DNA of 64,000 bases from Bacteroides sp. (GCA_021201335.1 JAJQFD010000001.1:1-64000); one strand, 5' to 3'; shown: positions 17,653 to 25,775, counted from the first letter of the stretch. Notes: generated by a model from the letters alone, not told the origin. A program made the numbers and translations.

Positions 17653-18849
17653 ATGCGCACAGTATTAGCCTTTTTATGTAGCTGCCTGACTATTGTCGGA
17701 AGTTATGCACAACAACCTGAATACCAGCCTTACGGTGTGGAAAAAAACATGCCTTCATTTTACAATGAACTCAAAGCATCCTTAAACTTTCCGATGGCCT
17801 GGAAGAATCAACAATCTCTTTCATTTGATGAATGGAGAGTAAAAGCCCGCGAGACACTCCTGGAATGTATGCAGAACCTACCTCCTGCCCCTGACAATTA
17901 CGAAATGGAAATTCTAGCCACTGATCAGCGCACTAGGTATAAAGCCCATAAGATTGTATTCAATGTTTCACAATGGTATAGGATTCCCGCTTATTTATTG
18001 ATACCTGACGGTAAGGGTCCTTTCCCGGCAATCATTACATTACATGATCATGGTGCACATTTCTCTATTGGTAAAGAAAAAATGGTACGTCCTTTCGATG
18101 TGCCTGCAGAGGTATTGGCAGATGCGGATGAATGGGCTTCCAACTGTTATGATAACCAATATACAGGCGACTATTTTGCAGCCAACGGATATGTAGTACT
18201 TTCCATTGACGCTTTGCTTTGGGGAGAACGGGGTCGGAAAGATGGTACACAATATGAGAACCAGCAGGCCTTAGCATCAAACTTGCTGCAAATGGGTACT
18301 TCGTGGGGAAGCATTATTACCATGGATGATGTAAGAAGTGCTGAATTTCTGGCATCCTTACCAGAAGTTGATTCAAATCGTATCGGTGCATTGGGGTTTT
18401 CTATGGGTGCTCATCGAGCGTGGATGGCTTCTGCGGCAACAGATCAAATAAAAGCAGCAGCAGCGGTGTGCTGGATGAATACCACTGATTCATTAATGAC
18501 TTTAACCAATAACCAGAATAAAGGAGGTTCCGCTTATTCCATGATTGTTCCAGGAATTCGCCGGTTTATGGATTATCCGGATGTAGCCTCGATAGCGTGT
18601 CCCAAACCCACACTCTTCTTTAATGGCAGACATGATAAGTTATTCCCTGTAAAAGGTGCAGAAGATGCTTATGAGGAAATGCAGAAAGTATGGACGAGCA
18701 GACAAGCTTCTGAATGTTTGGTAACTAAAATCTGGGAAGAAAAGCATTTTTATAATAAAGAAATGCAAAAAGAAACACTGGATTTCTTTAACCGTTGGCT
18801 GAAAGAAATACCATTAATGGGCATAATCAGCCAAAGACCTGAAAAGTAA
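17653..18849 (+). CDS. Secreted alpha/beta hydrolase (acetyl-xylan/pectin esterase-like, Abhydrolase_7 type)
   Basis: This 398-residue secreted hydrolase has a signal peptide ending near residue 19 (GSYAQ). The alpha/beta hydrolase elements are visible: the oxyanion region ITLHDHGAH, nucleophile Ser250 in GFSMGAHRAWM, an Asp in FNGRHDKLFP, and a likely catalytic His365 in EEKHFYN. GFSMGA proteins of this type belong to the dienelactone hydrolase / Abhydrolase_7 group and often remove acetyl or other esters from plant polysaccharides; the specificity here is inferred. Divergent from the HTCS gene, it probably belongs to the same locus. A near-consensus -7 box (TATCTTTA, 17617-17624) lies upstream. 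Confidence 0.8.
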   Translation: MRTVLAFLCSCLTIVGSYAQQPEYQPYGVEKNMPSFYNELKASLNFPMAWKNQQSLSFDEWRVKARETLLECMQNLPPAPDNYEMEILATDQRTRYKAHKIVFNVSQWYRIPAYLLIPDGKGPFPAIITLHDHGAHFSIGKEKMVRPFDVPAEVLADADEWASNCYDNQYTGDYFAANGYVVLSIDALLWGERGRKDGTQYENQQALASNLLQMGTSWGSIITMDDVRSAEFLASLPEVDSNRIGALGFSMGAHRAWMASAATDQIKAAAAVCWMNTTDSLMTLTNNQNKGGSAYSMIVPGIRRFMDYPDVASIACPKPTLFFNGRHDKLFPVKGAEDAYEEMQKVWTSRQASECLVTKIWEEKHFYNKEMQKETLDFFNRWLKEIPLMGIISQRPEK

Positions 18850-18879
18850 TAAAAAGAAGCATATTTGTGAATAAACTAA

Positions 18880-18909
18880 AAAAGCTATCCCCGGAAAAGG
18901 ATAGCTTTT
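18880..18909. terminator. Bidirectional terminator between esterase and tRNA-Thr
   Basis: AAAAGCTATCC (18880-18890) pairs with GGATAGCTTTT (18899-18909), an 11-bp stem with A-run and T-run flanks on both sides. It can end both the plus-strand esterase transcript and the minus-strand SRP RNA-tRNA transcript. Confidence 0.85.
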
Positions 18910-18912
18910 TTG

Positions 18913-18986
18913 AGCCTCTTGTCGGATTCGAACCAACGACCCCGAGATTACAAATCACGTGCTCTGGCCAACTGAGCTAAAGAGGC
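18913..18986 (-). tRNA. tRNA-Thr (anticodon TGT)
   Basis: On the minus strand the acceptor GCCTCTT (18986-18980) pairs with AAGAGGC. The D-arm is GCTC...GAGC, the anticodon loop TTTGTAA gives TGT (Thr, ACA codons), and the T-arm has TTCGAAT. The discriminator base is T and CCA is not encoded. The anticodon stem has one U-U mismatch. It lies one to two bases after the SRP RNA and just before a terminator, so both RNAs come from one transcript. Confidence 0.93.
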
Positions 18987-18987
18987 A

Positions 18988-19086
18988 AGTGGGTAAGCTT
19001 ACTATATCGCGCCGCTACAACCAACTACCTTTGCTGCGATCAAGCCCTGGAGGATTCGAAGGGAGCTGGCCGTATAGGACTTACCC
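18988..19086 (-). ncRNA. ffs: Signal recognition particle RNA, small bacterial type
   Basis: On the minus strand the RNA begins GGGTAAG (19086-19080), pairing with CTTACCC (18997-18991) to close a long hairpin of about 99 bases. The apical part contains CAGGGCTTGATCGCAGCA. This has the same 18-base layout as the SRP domain IV core: CAGG on the 5' side, AGCA on the 3' side, a short helix and a loop. A perfect promoter lies directly upstream and tRNA-Thr directly downstream. It scaffolds Ffh for co-translational targeting. The loop is not GNRA (it reads TTGATC), a difference from E. coli. The identification rests on motif layout, not a covariance search. Confidence 0.8.
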
Positions 19087-19091
19087 GGGCG

Positions 19092-19121
19092 CAAAGGTAG
19101 ATATTTTTGTTAAACCAACAA
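19092..19121 (-). promoter_or_regulatory. Promoter of the SRP RNA-tRNA operon
   Basis: On the minus strand, -33 TTG (19121-19119) and -7 TACCTTTG (19099-19092) are separated by 19 bases. The RNA 5' end inferred from pairing (19086) is six bases after the -7 box, in good agreement. Confidence 0.8.
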
Positions 19122-19161
19122 GAGGTAAAGCTTATTTTTTTCGGTTTTTGCTTAAAAACAT

Positions 19162-19169
19162 TACCTTTG
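19162..19169 (+). promoter_or_regulatory. -7 box (TACCTTTG) for the DUF4199 gene
   Basis: Perfect TAnnTTTG only 12 bases before ATG 19181, giving a very short leader. If the leader is too short, ATG 19190 is the alternative start. Confidence 0.6.
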
Positions 19170-19180
19170 TGCCCTATATA

Positions 19181-19723
19181 ATGGATAAAATGAACGAAAA
19201 AAGAGTTAGTATACAAAGGTTTGCCATGCACTTTGGCACTTATATGGGGATATTATGGATTGTAAAGTTTGCTTTCTTCCCACTGGGATTCTCGAATCCC
19301 CTTCTGATGTTCCTGTTTGTAGGGCTCACAGTGGCAGTCCCTTTTGTGGCTTTTCGCTTTGCAAAAATATTTCGTGATAAATTTTGCGGCGGTACAATCG
19401 GCTTCTTACAATCGTGGGTATTCTTGATATTCATGTTTATGTTTGCTTCACTCCTCACAGCCGTAGCTCATTACATTTATTTCCGGTATCTGGATAATGG
19501 ATTTATTATAGAAACCTACGCTTCTATGGTCAATAATTTCCCGAAGGAGATTCAAGGGATGGAAGTTTATATCAACCAGTTACAGGAAGCTATGGAACAA
19601 GTAAAAAGCCTCACTCCTATTCAAATCACCATACAATTGCTATCGAATAATGTGGTAAATTGTAGTATCCTGTCCTTGATCATTGCATTGTTTGTAATGA
19701 AGAAACCTCAACTCAAAGTTTAA
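19181..19723 (+). CDS. DUF4199 domain membrane protein
   Basis: This 180-residue integral membrane protein has four hydrophobic segments: near residues 16-35 (GTYMGILWIVKFAFFPLGF), 39-60, 73-102, and a last one near 155-172. A soluble helix with MEVYINQLQEAMEQ precedes the final segment. The layout matches the Bacteroidetes family DUF4199 (PF13858), whose function is unknown. In many Bacteroidetes this gene precedes a GT2 glycosyltransferase, as here with an 11-base gap, so the two probably form an operon and may act together in lipid-linked sugar metabolism. The frame is open from 18959 through the SRP RNA, but the promoter fixes the start at 19181. Confidence 0.85.
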   Translation: MDKMNEKRVSIQRFAMHFGTYMGILWIVKFAFFPLGFSNPLLMFLFVGLTVAVPFVAFRFAKIFRDKFCGGTIGFLQSWVFLIFMFMFASLLTAVAHYIYFRYLDNGFIIETYASMVNNFPKEIQGMEVYINQLQEAMEQVKSLTPIQITIQLLSNNVVNCSILSLIIALFVMKKPQLKV

Positions 19724-19734
19724 ACCACCCGAAT

Positions 19735-20685
19735 ATGGATATATCTGTAATAGTACCTTTATATAATGAAGAAGAATCGCTTCCTGAACTGTTCGACTGG
19801 ATTGAACGGGTCATGAAAGAAAACGGATTTACGTATGAAGTAATTTTCGTAAACGATGGAAGCACAGATAATTCCTGGCAGGTGATCGAAAAGATAAGAG
19901 AACGCTCTTCAGCTGTGAGAGGCATAAAGTTTCGCCGTAATTACGGTAAATCGGCTGCCTTATATTGTGGTTTTAAAGAAGCAGAAGGCGATGTTGTAAT
20001 TACCATGGATGCAGATTTGCAAGATAGTCCGGACGAAATCCCCGAACTTTACCGCATGATACGGGAAGAAGGATATGATATGGTATCGGGCTGGAAAAGA
20101 AAAAGATACGACCCGATTACCAAAACACTTCCTACCAAACTATTCAATGCTACTGCCCGCCAGGTTTCAGGCATCAAGAATCTTCATGATTTTAATTGCG
20201 GACTGAAATCTTATGACAAGAATGTAGTTAAAAATATCGAAGTGTATGGTGAAATGCATCGCTATATTCCTTACCTTGCGAAGAATGCAGGTTTTAAAAA
20301 GATTGGTGAGAAACCGGTACACCATCAGGCCCGTAAATACGGAAAAACAAAATTTGGTATCAATCGGTTTGTCAACGGCTATCTGGACTTGATTACCTTG
20401 TGGTTCCTTTCGCGTTTTGGAATTAAACCCATGCATTTTTTCGGACTGTTAGGTTCGCTGATGTTCCTGATAGGCTTAATTGCCGTAGTTATAATCGGAG
20501 TGGGTAAATTGTACTCCATGCATCAGGGCATGGAATACCGGTTGGTAACCGATTCTCCTTATTTTTATCTTTCGCTGACAGCCATGATTATTGGTACCCA
20601 GTTATTTGTGGCAGGTTTTCTGGGGGAGCTGATTTCGCGTAATGCCCTTGGACGGAATGATTATCAAATTGAAAAAACAATCTAA
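19735..20685 (+). CDS. Glycosyltransferase family 2, polyprenyl-phosphate glycosyltransferase-like
   Basis: This 316-residue protein has a GT2 domain (about 1-225) with VIVPLYNEEESLPEL, the nucleotide-binding FVNDGSTDNSW and the metal-binding DADLQDSPDEIPE. Two C-terminal transmembrane helices follow (about 237-260 and 275-300). This is the dolichol/undecaprenyl-phosphate hexose transferase layout (DPM1/GtrB group), which moves a sugar from a nucleotide donor to a polyprenyl phosphate at the inner membrane. The sugar is not identifiable. The HHQARKYGKTKFGINRF stretch before the first helix is typical of the group. It is in an operon with the DUF4199 gene. Confidence 0.9.
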   Translation: MDISVIVPLYNEEESLPELFDWIERVMKENGFTYEVIFVNDGSTDNSWQVIEKIRERSSAVRGIKFRRNYGKSAALYCGFKEAEGDVVITMDADLQDSPDEIPELYRMIREEGYDMVSGWKRKRYDPITKTLPTKLFNATARQVSGIKNLHDFNCGLKSYDKNVVKNIEVYGEMHRYIPYLAKNAGFKKIGEKPVHHQARKYGKTKFGINRFVNGYLDLITLWFLSRFGIKPMHFFGLLGSLMFLIGLIAVVIIGVGKLYSMHQGMEYRLVTDSPYFYLSLTAMIIGTQLFVAGFLGELISRNALGRNDYQIEKTI

Positions 20686-20695
20686 AAAAACAAAT

Positions 20696-21205
20696 ATGAA
20701 AAAGTTGGTAAATGTTCTTTTAACCCTCCTGGTAGCCGGCCCGGCTGTTGGTTTTCTGATCAGTTCCTGCGCTGATGAGAGTGATTGTTCCACAGCAGGA
20801 AGACCCATGATGAGGTGTGTCGTATATTCTTATGAAAGAAAAGGTCTAACAAACGACAAAGATACAATTCCCTATCTAACAGTCACCGCCTTGAGAACTG
20901 ATTCAACACTAATCAACAGAGATTCGGTTGTTACTAAAATAGATCTTCCCCTTCGCTACACAGCGGATTCAACTGTATGGGTTTTCCATTATAATTTACA
21001 AAATCTAAATATAAACACGGATACAATCATTGTATTTCATCAAAATACTCCCTATTTTACTTCGATGGATTGTGGATACGAGATGAAACAAAGTGCCAGT
21101 GAGATATTATATACCACGAACAAAATAGATTCAATTCATTTACGCAACGCTAATACCAATACAGATGGTACAGAGAACCTCAAGATATACTTTACTGGTC
21201 TTTAA
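20696..21205 (+). CDS. DUF6452-type lipoprotein
   Basis: This 169-residue lipoprotein has a signal peptide with lipobox Cys25 (FLISSCADE) and then a beta-rich domain with SDCSTAGRPMMRCVVYSY near the start. The layout fits the Bacteroidales family DUF6452; I recall this family paired with DUF6048 proteins, as here. Function is unknown. The start at 20696 gives the signal peptide; the frame opens at 20642 inside the GT2 gene. It overlaps the next gene by 41 bases, which implies translational coupling. Confidence 0.72.
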   Translation: MKKLVNVLLTLLVAGPAVGFLISSCADESDCSTAGRPMMRCVVYSYERKGLTNDKDTIPYLTVTALRTDSTLINRDSVVTKIDLPLRYTADSTVWVFHYNLQNLNINTDTIIVFHQNTPYFTSMDCGYEMKQSASEILYTTNKIDSIHLRNANTNTDGTENLKIYFTGL

Positions 21206-21899
21206 TCTTTTGTTATTGTCATTAGGTAGTTTGCCAGTGACCGCTCAGCAAAACGACAAAGATAAAAGACCAGCCATCGAATACCCGTTATTTCACGGAT
21301 TATTCATCAGTGCCGATCTGTATGGTCCGGCATCCTATGGTATAGGGAGTGATTTCCTCGTATTTGAAGCAGCTGCAGAACTGGATTTGAAAAATCGCTA
21401 TTTCCCGATTGTTGAAGTAGGATATGGTTCAACCGATACCTGGGGAGATAAAGGTATTCATTACAAAAGCAGCGCTCCTTTTTTCCGGGCGGGAATGAAC
21501 TACAACTTTTTCTTTAAAAAACAAGACAGATTTTACCTGTATGGGGGATTTAGATATGCACTCAGTAGCTTTACTTATGACGTTTATAATTTAACTGCCG
21601 ATGATCCGATCTGGGGAGATGCTGTGCAAAACCCCAACTTAAACGATCCGATTTGGGGCGGAAGTCTTCCTTATAATTATAAAGGACAAAAAGCAACAAT
21701 CCACTGGTTTGAATTGTTGGCCGGGGTCAGGGTATATTTATATAAAAACTTCTTTATGGGATGGGCTTTGCGCTATAAAAGCCGCCTCAGTGAATCGAAA
21801 AGCTCGTATGGAGACCCCTGGTTCGTACCCGGATTCGGCCAATATGACAAGAGCAGATTTGGTATCACTTACACAATTACTTATAAAATACCTCTTTAA
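21165..21899 (+). CDS. DUF6048-type outer membrane beta-barrel protein
   Basis: This 244-residue protein has a signal peptide (LLLLSLGSLPVTAQ) and alternating aromatic strands typical of a small outer membrane barrel: FHGLFISADLYGPASYG, YFPIVEVGYGS, FFRAGMNYNFFF, FYLYGGFRYALSSF, and a C-terminal YTITYKIPL. It fits the family DUF6048. The preceding lipoprotein gene overlaps its start, so the pair probably forms a barrel-lipoprotein unit at the outer membrane. No enzymatic function is suggested. Confidence 0.72.
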   Translation: MVQRTSRYTLLVFNLLLLSLGSLPVTAQQNDKDKRPAIEYPLFHGLFISADLYGPASYGIGSDFLVFEAAAELDLKNRYFPIVEVGYGSTDTWGDKGIHYKSSAPFFRAGMNYNFFFKKQDRFYLYGGFRYALSSFTYDVYNLTADDPIWGDAVQNPNLNDPIWGGSLPYNYKGQKATIHWFELLAGVRVYLYKNFFMGWALRYKSRLSESKSSYGDPWFVPGFGQYDKSRFGITYTITYKIPL

Positions 21900-21953
21900 A
21901 AATGAGTCGACTTAAAATTTGGCTAATGGCGAGAGGTTCGACATCCTTATAAA

Positions 21954-22991
21954 ATGGAAACAACTAAATCTTCCCGCAAACGTTTATGGTGGCTGATTCC
22001 GCTGATTTTGGGAACAATCTATGTGTTGTACCGCCACAATAATCCGATTAAGCAGGAAAAGGATTATAAAAAAATAACCGGACAAATATTCGGTACTATC
22101 TATCATATTACCTATCAATCCGAAGAGGATTTAAAGGAAGAAATTGAAACAGAATTAAAACGTTATGACAATTCTCTATCTCCTTTTAATCCTAACTCCA
22201 TTATCAGCCGGATAAACAGAAATGAAGATGTTATAACTGATACCCTTTTCCAGAACGTATTCAGAAAATCCGTTCGGATTTCGGAACAAACAGACGGAAC
22301 TTTTGATGCAACAATCGCCGGACTGGCCAATGCCTGGGGGTTCGGGTTTAAGAAAGGAGAATGGCCCGATTCGCTGATGATTGATAGTCTACGCCAGCTA
22401 ACAGATTACAGAAATATAACGCTTGCAGACGGAAAAGTAGTAAAAAAAGATCCCCGCATCATGCTCAGTTATAGTGCTATAGCCAAAGGATATGCGGTCG
22501 ATGTTATTGCCCAATACCTTCAACGAAAAGGAATTGAGAACTTCATGGTTGAAATTGGAGGAGAAATTGTTACCCGAGGGGTTAATCCCCGTTCGGAGGA
22601 ATGGCACATTGGCATAAATAAGCCATCTGACGATCCGATGGAGGCTCAACAGGTACAAATGATTATTCGGGTCTCAGAGGCAGGACTTGCCACATCCGGC
22701 AATTACAGGAATTTTTACTATAAGGATGGTAAAAAATATGCTCATACAATTGATCCTCGTACGGGATATCCTGTGCAACACGATCTACTTTCCACAACTG
22801 TTATTGCCGAAGATTGCATGACGGCAGATGCCTTGGCCACTGCATTTATGGTAATGGGCAAAGAAAAGGCTGAAGCCTTTGTTAATGCCCGTCCTCACCT
22901 CGCTGCCTGTTTTATATATAGCGATGAGAAAGGAGAATATCAATTATGGCTAACGGAAAACATGCAAAAGCTGGTAGTGGAGAAGAAATAA
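21954..22991 (+). CDS. apbE: FAD:protein FMN transferase (ApbE family)
   Basis: This 345-residue enzyme attaches FMN to Thr/Ser of target proteins such as RnfG and NqrB/C. Visible ApbE features are GTIYHITY near residue 48, DATIAGLANAWGFG, LSYSAIAKGYAVD, the glycine-rich VEIGGEIVTRG, KYAHTIDPRTGYPV and the metal-binding DCMTADALATAFMVMG. An N-terminal hydrophobic anchor (WWLIPLILGTIYVLY) has no lipobox Cys, so it is membrane-tethered by a helix. Its usual targets (rnf or nqr genes) are not in this window. Confidence 0.92.
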   Translation: METTKSSRKRLWWLIPLILGTIYVLYRHNNPIKQEKDYKKITGQIFGTIYHITYQSEEDLKEEIETELKRYDNSLSPFNPNSIISRINRNEDVITDTLFQNVFRKSVRISEQTDGTFDATIAGLANAWGFGFKKGEWPDSLMIDSLRQLTDYRNITLADGKVVKKDPRIMLSYSAIAKGYAVDVIAQYLQRKGIENFMVEIGGEIVTRGVNPRSEEWHIGINKPSDDPMEAQQVQMIIRVSEAGLATSGNYRNFYYKDGKKYAHTIDPRTGYPVQHDLLSTTVIAEDCMTADALATAFMVMGKEKAEAFVNARPHLAACFIYSDEKGEYQLWLTENMQKLVVEKK

Positions 22992-23905
22992 AAACAAAAT
23001 CATTGAAACTTATCAGTGCTTTATTGTCGGTTAATCAAAGTGCAGTAACAGCTGAAAATTGACATTGCCGGATTCGAAAATTATGTTGTTTTATTAATCG
23101 AATGATTGAAAGAAAAACGTTACCTAAGCGAATAAGTTTCATTCCAAATTCTTTTCAGATTTTTAGAAAATCGTGATAAAGTATTACCCACTACTTCGTA
23201 TTACCCAAAAAGAATGTAACTAAAAAAACATTTTATACCGCCATCTACACACATCCAAAACAATGAAAATGGTGTATAAATCTGCAAAAAGTATTTTACT
23301 GACTCCATAAAGTGTACCATAAACATAAGGATAAATAACCAAATAAAATCACCGCAAACTACGGTATTAGTAAAGAAGAGTAAAATGAAGAATAGCAAAG
23401 TATAATAACGACTTCGTCGTCTCTTGCTGACCAGGAGATCAGCAGTCGCTGTCGGGTTTCTGATGAAAAGAAAGTGCCTGGTAATCTTCTATAACTTAAA
23501 TATGAAATCCGGCATAAGTCATCACTTGGAAATGAGGCTACAAAAGACTACAGGGATGAAAATAGCTGTCCAGTATAACGCCAAATCCTACCGGCACTTA
23601 ACCTGAAACCTTCCAGAAGTTGCCCCAAGAATTACTGGAAACATAACCCACATCGAAAACCGAGCCTAGCAAGAGTTAATGCAGCTTTGTTATTTTGATC
23701 CTTTTGAGTCTTTCTTCCTCAACACCTTCCGAATCGTTAATAAACCTTAAATAGTCCAGCCGCCTGGAATTTCTCGCCTATTCATGCCGATTTGAGAATC
23801 CGTTAATTTTCATTGCCGTACTTTTGACTTTGAAAAGGAAGGAAGTGCACACCTGATCCAAGTGAAACTTATAAACCGAGTAAAAAATTTAGAAGAGAAA
23901 AAATT
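22992..23905. other. Long intergenic region before the HU-HIG gene
   Basis: About 910 bases with no convincing gene; the few short ORFs lack family features. It holds a direct repeat GTATTACCCA (23181-23190 and 23198-23207). Two adjacent hairpins follow at about 23408-23446: ACGAC-TTC-GTCGT and TGCTGA...TCAGCA. The HU promoter is at its right end. It may be the degraded remains of genes that often stand upstream of HU-HIG genes in Bacteroidales. Confidence 0.55.
23819..23826 (+). promoter_or_regulatory. -7 box (TACTTTTG) for the HU-HIG gene
   Basis: Perfect TAnnTTTG 80 bases before ATG 23906, leaving a leader of about 70 bases. Confidence 0.5.
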
Positions 23906-24487
23906 ATGGCAATACCCGTACAACGCTACAAACGACACACCATCTTGGGCGATGAAACATCTCCCGAACTGTTTTACCTGAAAAGAGAACCCGGACACGA
24001 GCGAACTTATTTGCTGGAAGACGCAGCCGCCGAGATTGAAACCACCAGTGCCTTGAGCCAGGAAGATGTCATTCATGTGATGAAGGCCTTCGTCCGCCGA
24101 CTGAGAATTATTCTCACCCAGGGCGACAAATTGAAAGTTGAGGGATTGGGTACATTTTTCCCCACCTTCTCGTGCCAGGGAACGGAAGAGGAAAAAGATT
24201 GCACTGTCCGCAACATCCAGAAAGTACACGTCCGCTTCGCAGTAGATAATACGCTCCGCCTGGTGAACGACAGCATCGCTTCTACCCGCGGTGGAGCAAA
24301 TAATGTTCAGTTCTATATTAAAGGCGAAACCGAGAGTTCGAATTCGAGTAACAACAACCAGCAAGGAGGAAACGACAGAGACGATGACAACATCGGAGGC
24401 AACGATAATGGCGGTGGATTCGTGAACCCTGCGGCGTATACCTGTATGATCATGAGCACCAGTAACAAAAGTGGAACATTATTCTGA
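23906..24487 (+). CDS. HU family DNA-binding protein (HU-HIG type)
   Basis: This 193-residue protein belongs to the Bacteroidales HU-like group with an extended C-tail. The HU fold is recognisable from VIHVMKAFVRRLRIILTQGDKL to VEGLGTFFPTFSCQG and FAVDNTLRLVNDSI. From about residue 140 the tail is low-complexity Asn/Gly/Asp (NNQQGGNDRDDDNIGGND). The last residues overlap a small second ORF whose frame is shifted, so the true C-terminus may differ. The expected role is nucleoid or site-specific DNA binding. Paralogues are usually dispersed in these genomes next to a tiny 'smalltalk' gene, as here. Confidence 0.8.
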   Translation: MAIPVQRYKRHTILGDETSPELFYLKREPGHERTYLLEDAAAEIETTSALSQEDVIHVMKAFVRRLRIILTQGDKLKVEGLGTFFPTFSCQGTEEEKDCTVRNIQKVHVRFAVDNTLRLVNDSIASTRGGANNVQFYIKGETESSNSSNNNQQGGNDRDDDNIGGNDNGGGFVNPAAYTCMIMSTSNKSGTLF

Positions 24488-24537
24488 AAACGATTATTGC
24501 GTTGACAAGTGCTATTTTAGGGGCACTGGGATCGTAG
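24452..24537 (+). pseudogene. Smalltalk-like small protein, frameshifted at an A-run
   Basis: After ATG 24452, one missing A in the A4 run at 24467-24470 separates the start from a frame reading KWNIILKTIIALTSAILGAL and ending at TAG 24535-24537. With one more A the product would be a 28-residue peptide with a hydrophobic helix, much like the 'smalltalk' proteins that follow HU-HIG genes in Bacteroidales. In the given sequence this frame has no start codon, because TAA stands just upstream. It is too short for normal ORF calling. Confidence 0.5.
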
Positions 24538-24560
24538 GCGATGACATGGATGCAAAGAGG

Positions 24561-24593
24561 GAATCCTGTTAATTTCTAGGCTTAACGGGATTC
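24561..24593 (+). terminator. Hairpin after HU-HIG/smalltalk
   Basis: GAATCCTGTTAA (24561-24572) pairs with TTAACGGGATTC (24582-24593), 12 pairs with one G-T. There is no proper T-run after it. It could serve both directions, since the DUF486 gene converges from the other side. Confidence 0.55.
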
Positions 24594-24615
24594 TTATAGC
24601 TAGAATATCTGCCTG

Positions 24616-24987
24616 CTATTTTTTAAAGATTAAATAAACAGCCAGTATAAGACATACAAATGCTGCCAGGTGATTCCATCGCAGCTCCGTTTTAAAAACA
24701 TGCATCGAGAAAACGGTAAACACTGCTAAAGTTATGACTTCCTGTATAATTTTTAACTGCATAATGTCAAACGGACCCCCATTTTCTTTGAAGCCCAAAC
24801 GATTCGCAGGTACCTGGAAACAATACTCGAAAAAGGCGATTCCCCAACTGATGGCAATAACCGCGATCAGAGGAAGGGCAGAAAACCATGAAAAATCTTT
24901 TAGTTTTAAATGTCCGTACCAGGCCAGCGTCATAAAAACATTCGAAATAACAAGTAAAACGATGGAATAAATACCTTGTGATAACAT
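24616..24987 (-). CDS. DMT family / DUF486 membrane protein
   Basis: This 123-residue protein has four hydrophobic helices (about 5-24, 34-53, 75-95, 103-121). It carries the DUF486 (PF04342) hallmarks SNVFMTLAWYGHLK and WGIAFFEYCFQVPANRLGF, with the polar stretch NGGPFDIMQLKIIQE. The family is a half-sized relative of drug/metabolite transporters that works as a dimer; the substrate is unknown. It follows the TtcA-like gene by eight bases on the same strand and is probably co-transcribed. It ends in TAG. Confidence 0.87.
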   Translation of the reverse strand: MLSQGIYSIVLLVISNVFMTLAWYGHLKLKDFSWFSALPLIAVIAISWGIAFFEYCFQVPANRLGFKENGGPFDIMQLKIIQEVITLAVFTVFSMHVFKTELRWNHLAAFVCLILAVYLIFKK

Positions 24988-24995
24988 ACAATTTA

Positions 24996-25757
24996 TTAAT
25001 TTACAGGTTCAGAGTCCGCTGCCTCTGGTAACAGTTCCGATTGAATATTGTTCATGCTTCCCCACATGCTATACCGGGCTTCCGGATTCATCGACTCCAG
25101 TTGCCGAAGTATATCCTTCATCGAGCTACGGCTTGATTGAGTTTCGTAAGGACAATTTTTCTTTTGCTTCTTATACTTTCTTATCGCTGCTAATGCCACC
25201 AGGTCCGCTTCATGAACCAGGCACATAGGACGGATAATCGTCATATCAAACTTACGCATCACCAGTTTCGGAGGCATGGTTCCAAACGCACCCTGGTAAG
25301 TCATATTCATTAGCAGGGTTTCAAGAATATCATCCATGTGATGGCCTAAGGCAATTTTATTGCATCCTTGTTCCTTCGCCACTGTAAACAAAGCTTTTCG
25401 TCGGTTCCAGGAACAGAGAAAACAAGGCGACTTACGGGTATCAGTTGAAGCATCAAAAGAAGTCTCATATACCAAAAGAGGAATTCCGTAAGCATCTGTA
25501 TGTTTCTTTAAATAATTCAAATCAGTCTGATATGGAATATTTGTCATCACCACATGTACTGCAACCACGGAAAAACGAGGTTTGAAAATCTGCGAACGCT
25601 TTCCCAGTAATTCTACCAGTGCCAATGAATCTTTGCCACCCGAGAGCCCAACCAGAATTTTATCACCTTCCTCAATTAATTTATATTGAACAACGCCCTT
25701 ATTAAAACGCCTGTTAATCAGACGAATTAACTTTTCATCTGCATTATATTGTGCCAT
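24996..25757 (-). CDS. TtcA-family tRNA 2-thiocytidine biosynthesis-like ATPase
   Basis: This 253-residue cytosolic protein of the PP-loop ATPase group has the PP-loop LVGLSGGKDSLALVE near residue 34-48. It also has the CxxC pair CFLC, the HHMDD motif (ALGHHMDDILETLLMN), and a conserved TIIRPMCLVHEADL. These match TtcA, which thiolates C32 in some tRNAs using an iron-sulfur cluster, but paralogues in the group have other targets. The start at 25757 is supported by a perfect minus-strand -7 box at 25783-25776. The longer frame would begin upstream of the promoter. Confidence 0.85.
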   Translation of the reverse strand: MAQYNADEKLIRLINRRFNKGVVQYKLIEEGDKILVGLSGGKDSLALVELLGKRSQIFKPRFSVVAVHVVMTNIPYQTDLNYLKKHTDAYGIPLLVYETSFDASTDTRKSPCFLCSWNRRKALFTVAKEQGCNKIALGHHMDDILETLLMNMTYQGAFGTMPPKLVMRKFDMTIIRPMCLVHEADLVALAAIRKYKKQKKNCPYETQSSRSSMKDILRQLESMNPEARYSMWGSMNNIQSELLPEAADSEPVN

Positions 25758-25775
25758 ATTCTCTGAAATTGGGTG

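Noticed and set aside
23201-23398. 65-codon hydrophobic minus-strand ORF
   Set aside because: Phe/Cys-rich composition typical of chance frames in AT-rich DNA, and no promoter.
23459-23482. Hammerhead-like CTGATGA ... GAAA words
   Set aside because: There is no stem II between the two conserved words, so the ribozyme fold is not possible.
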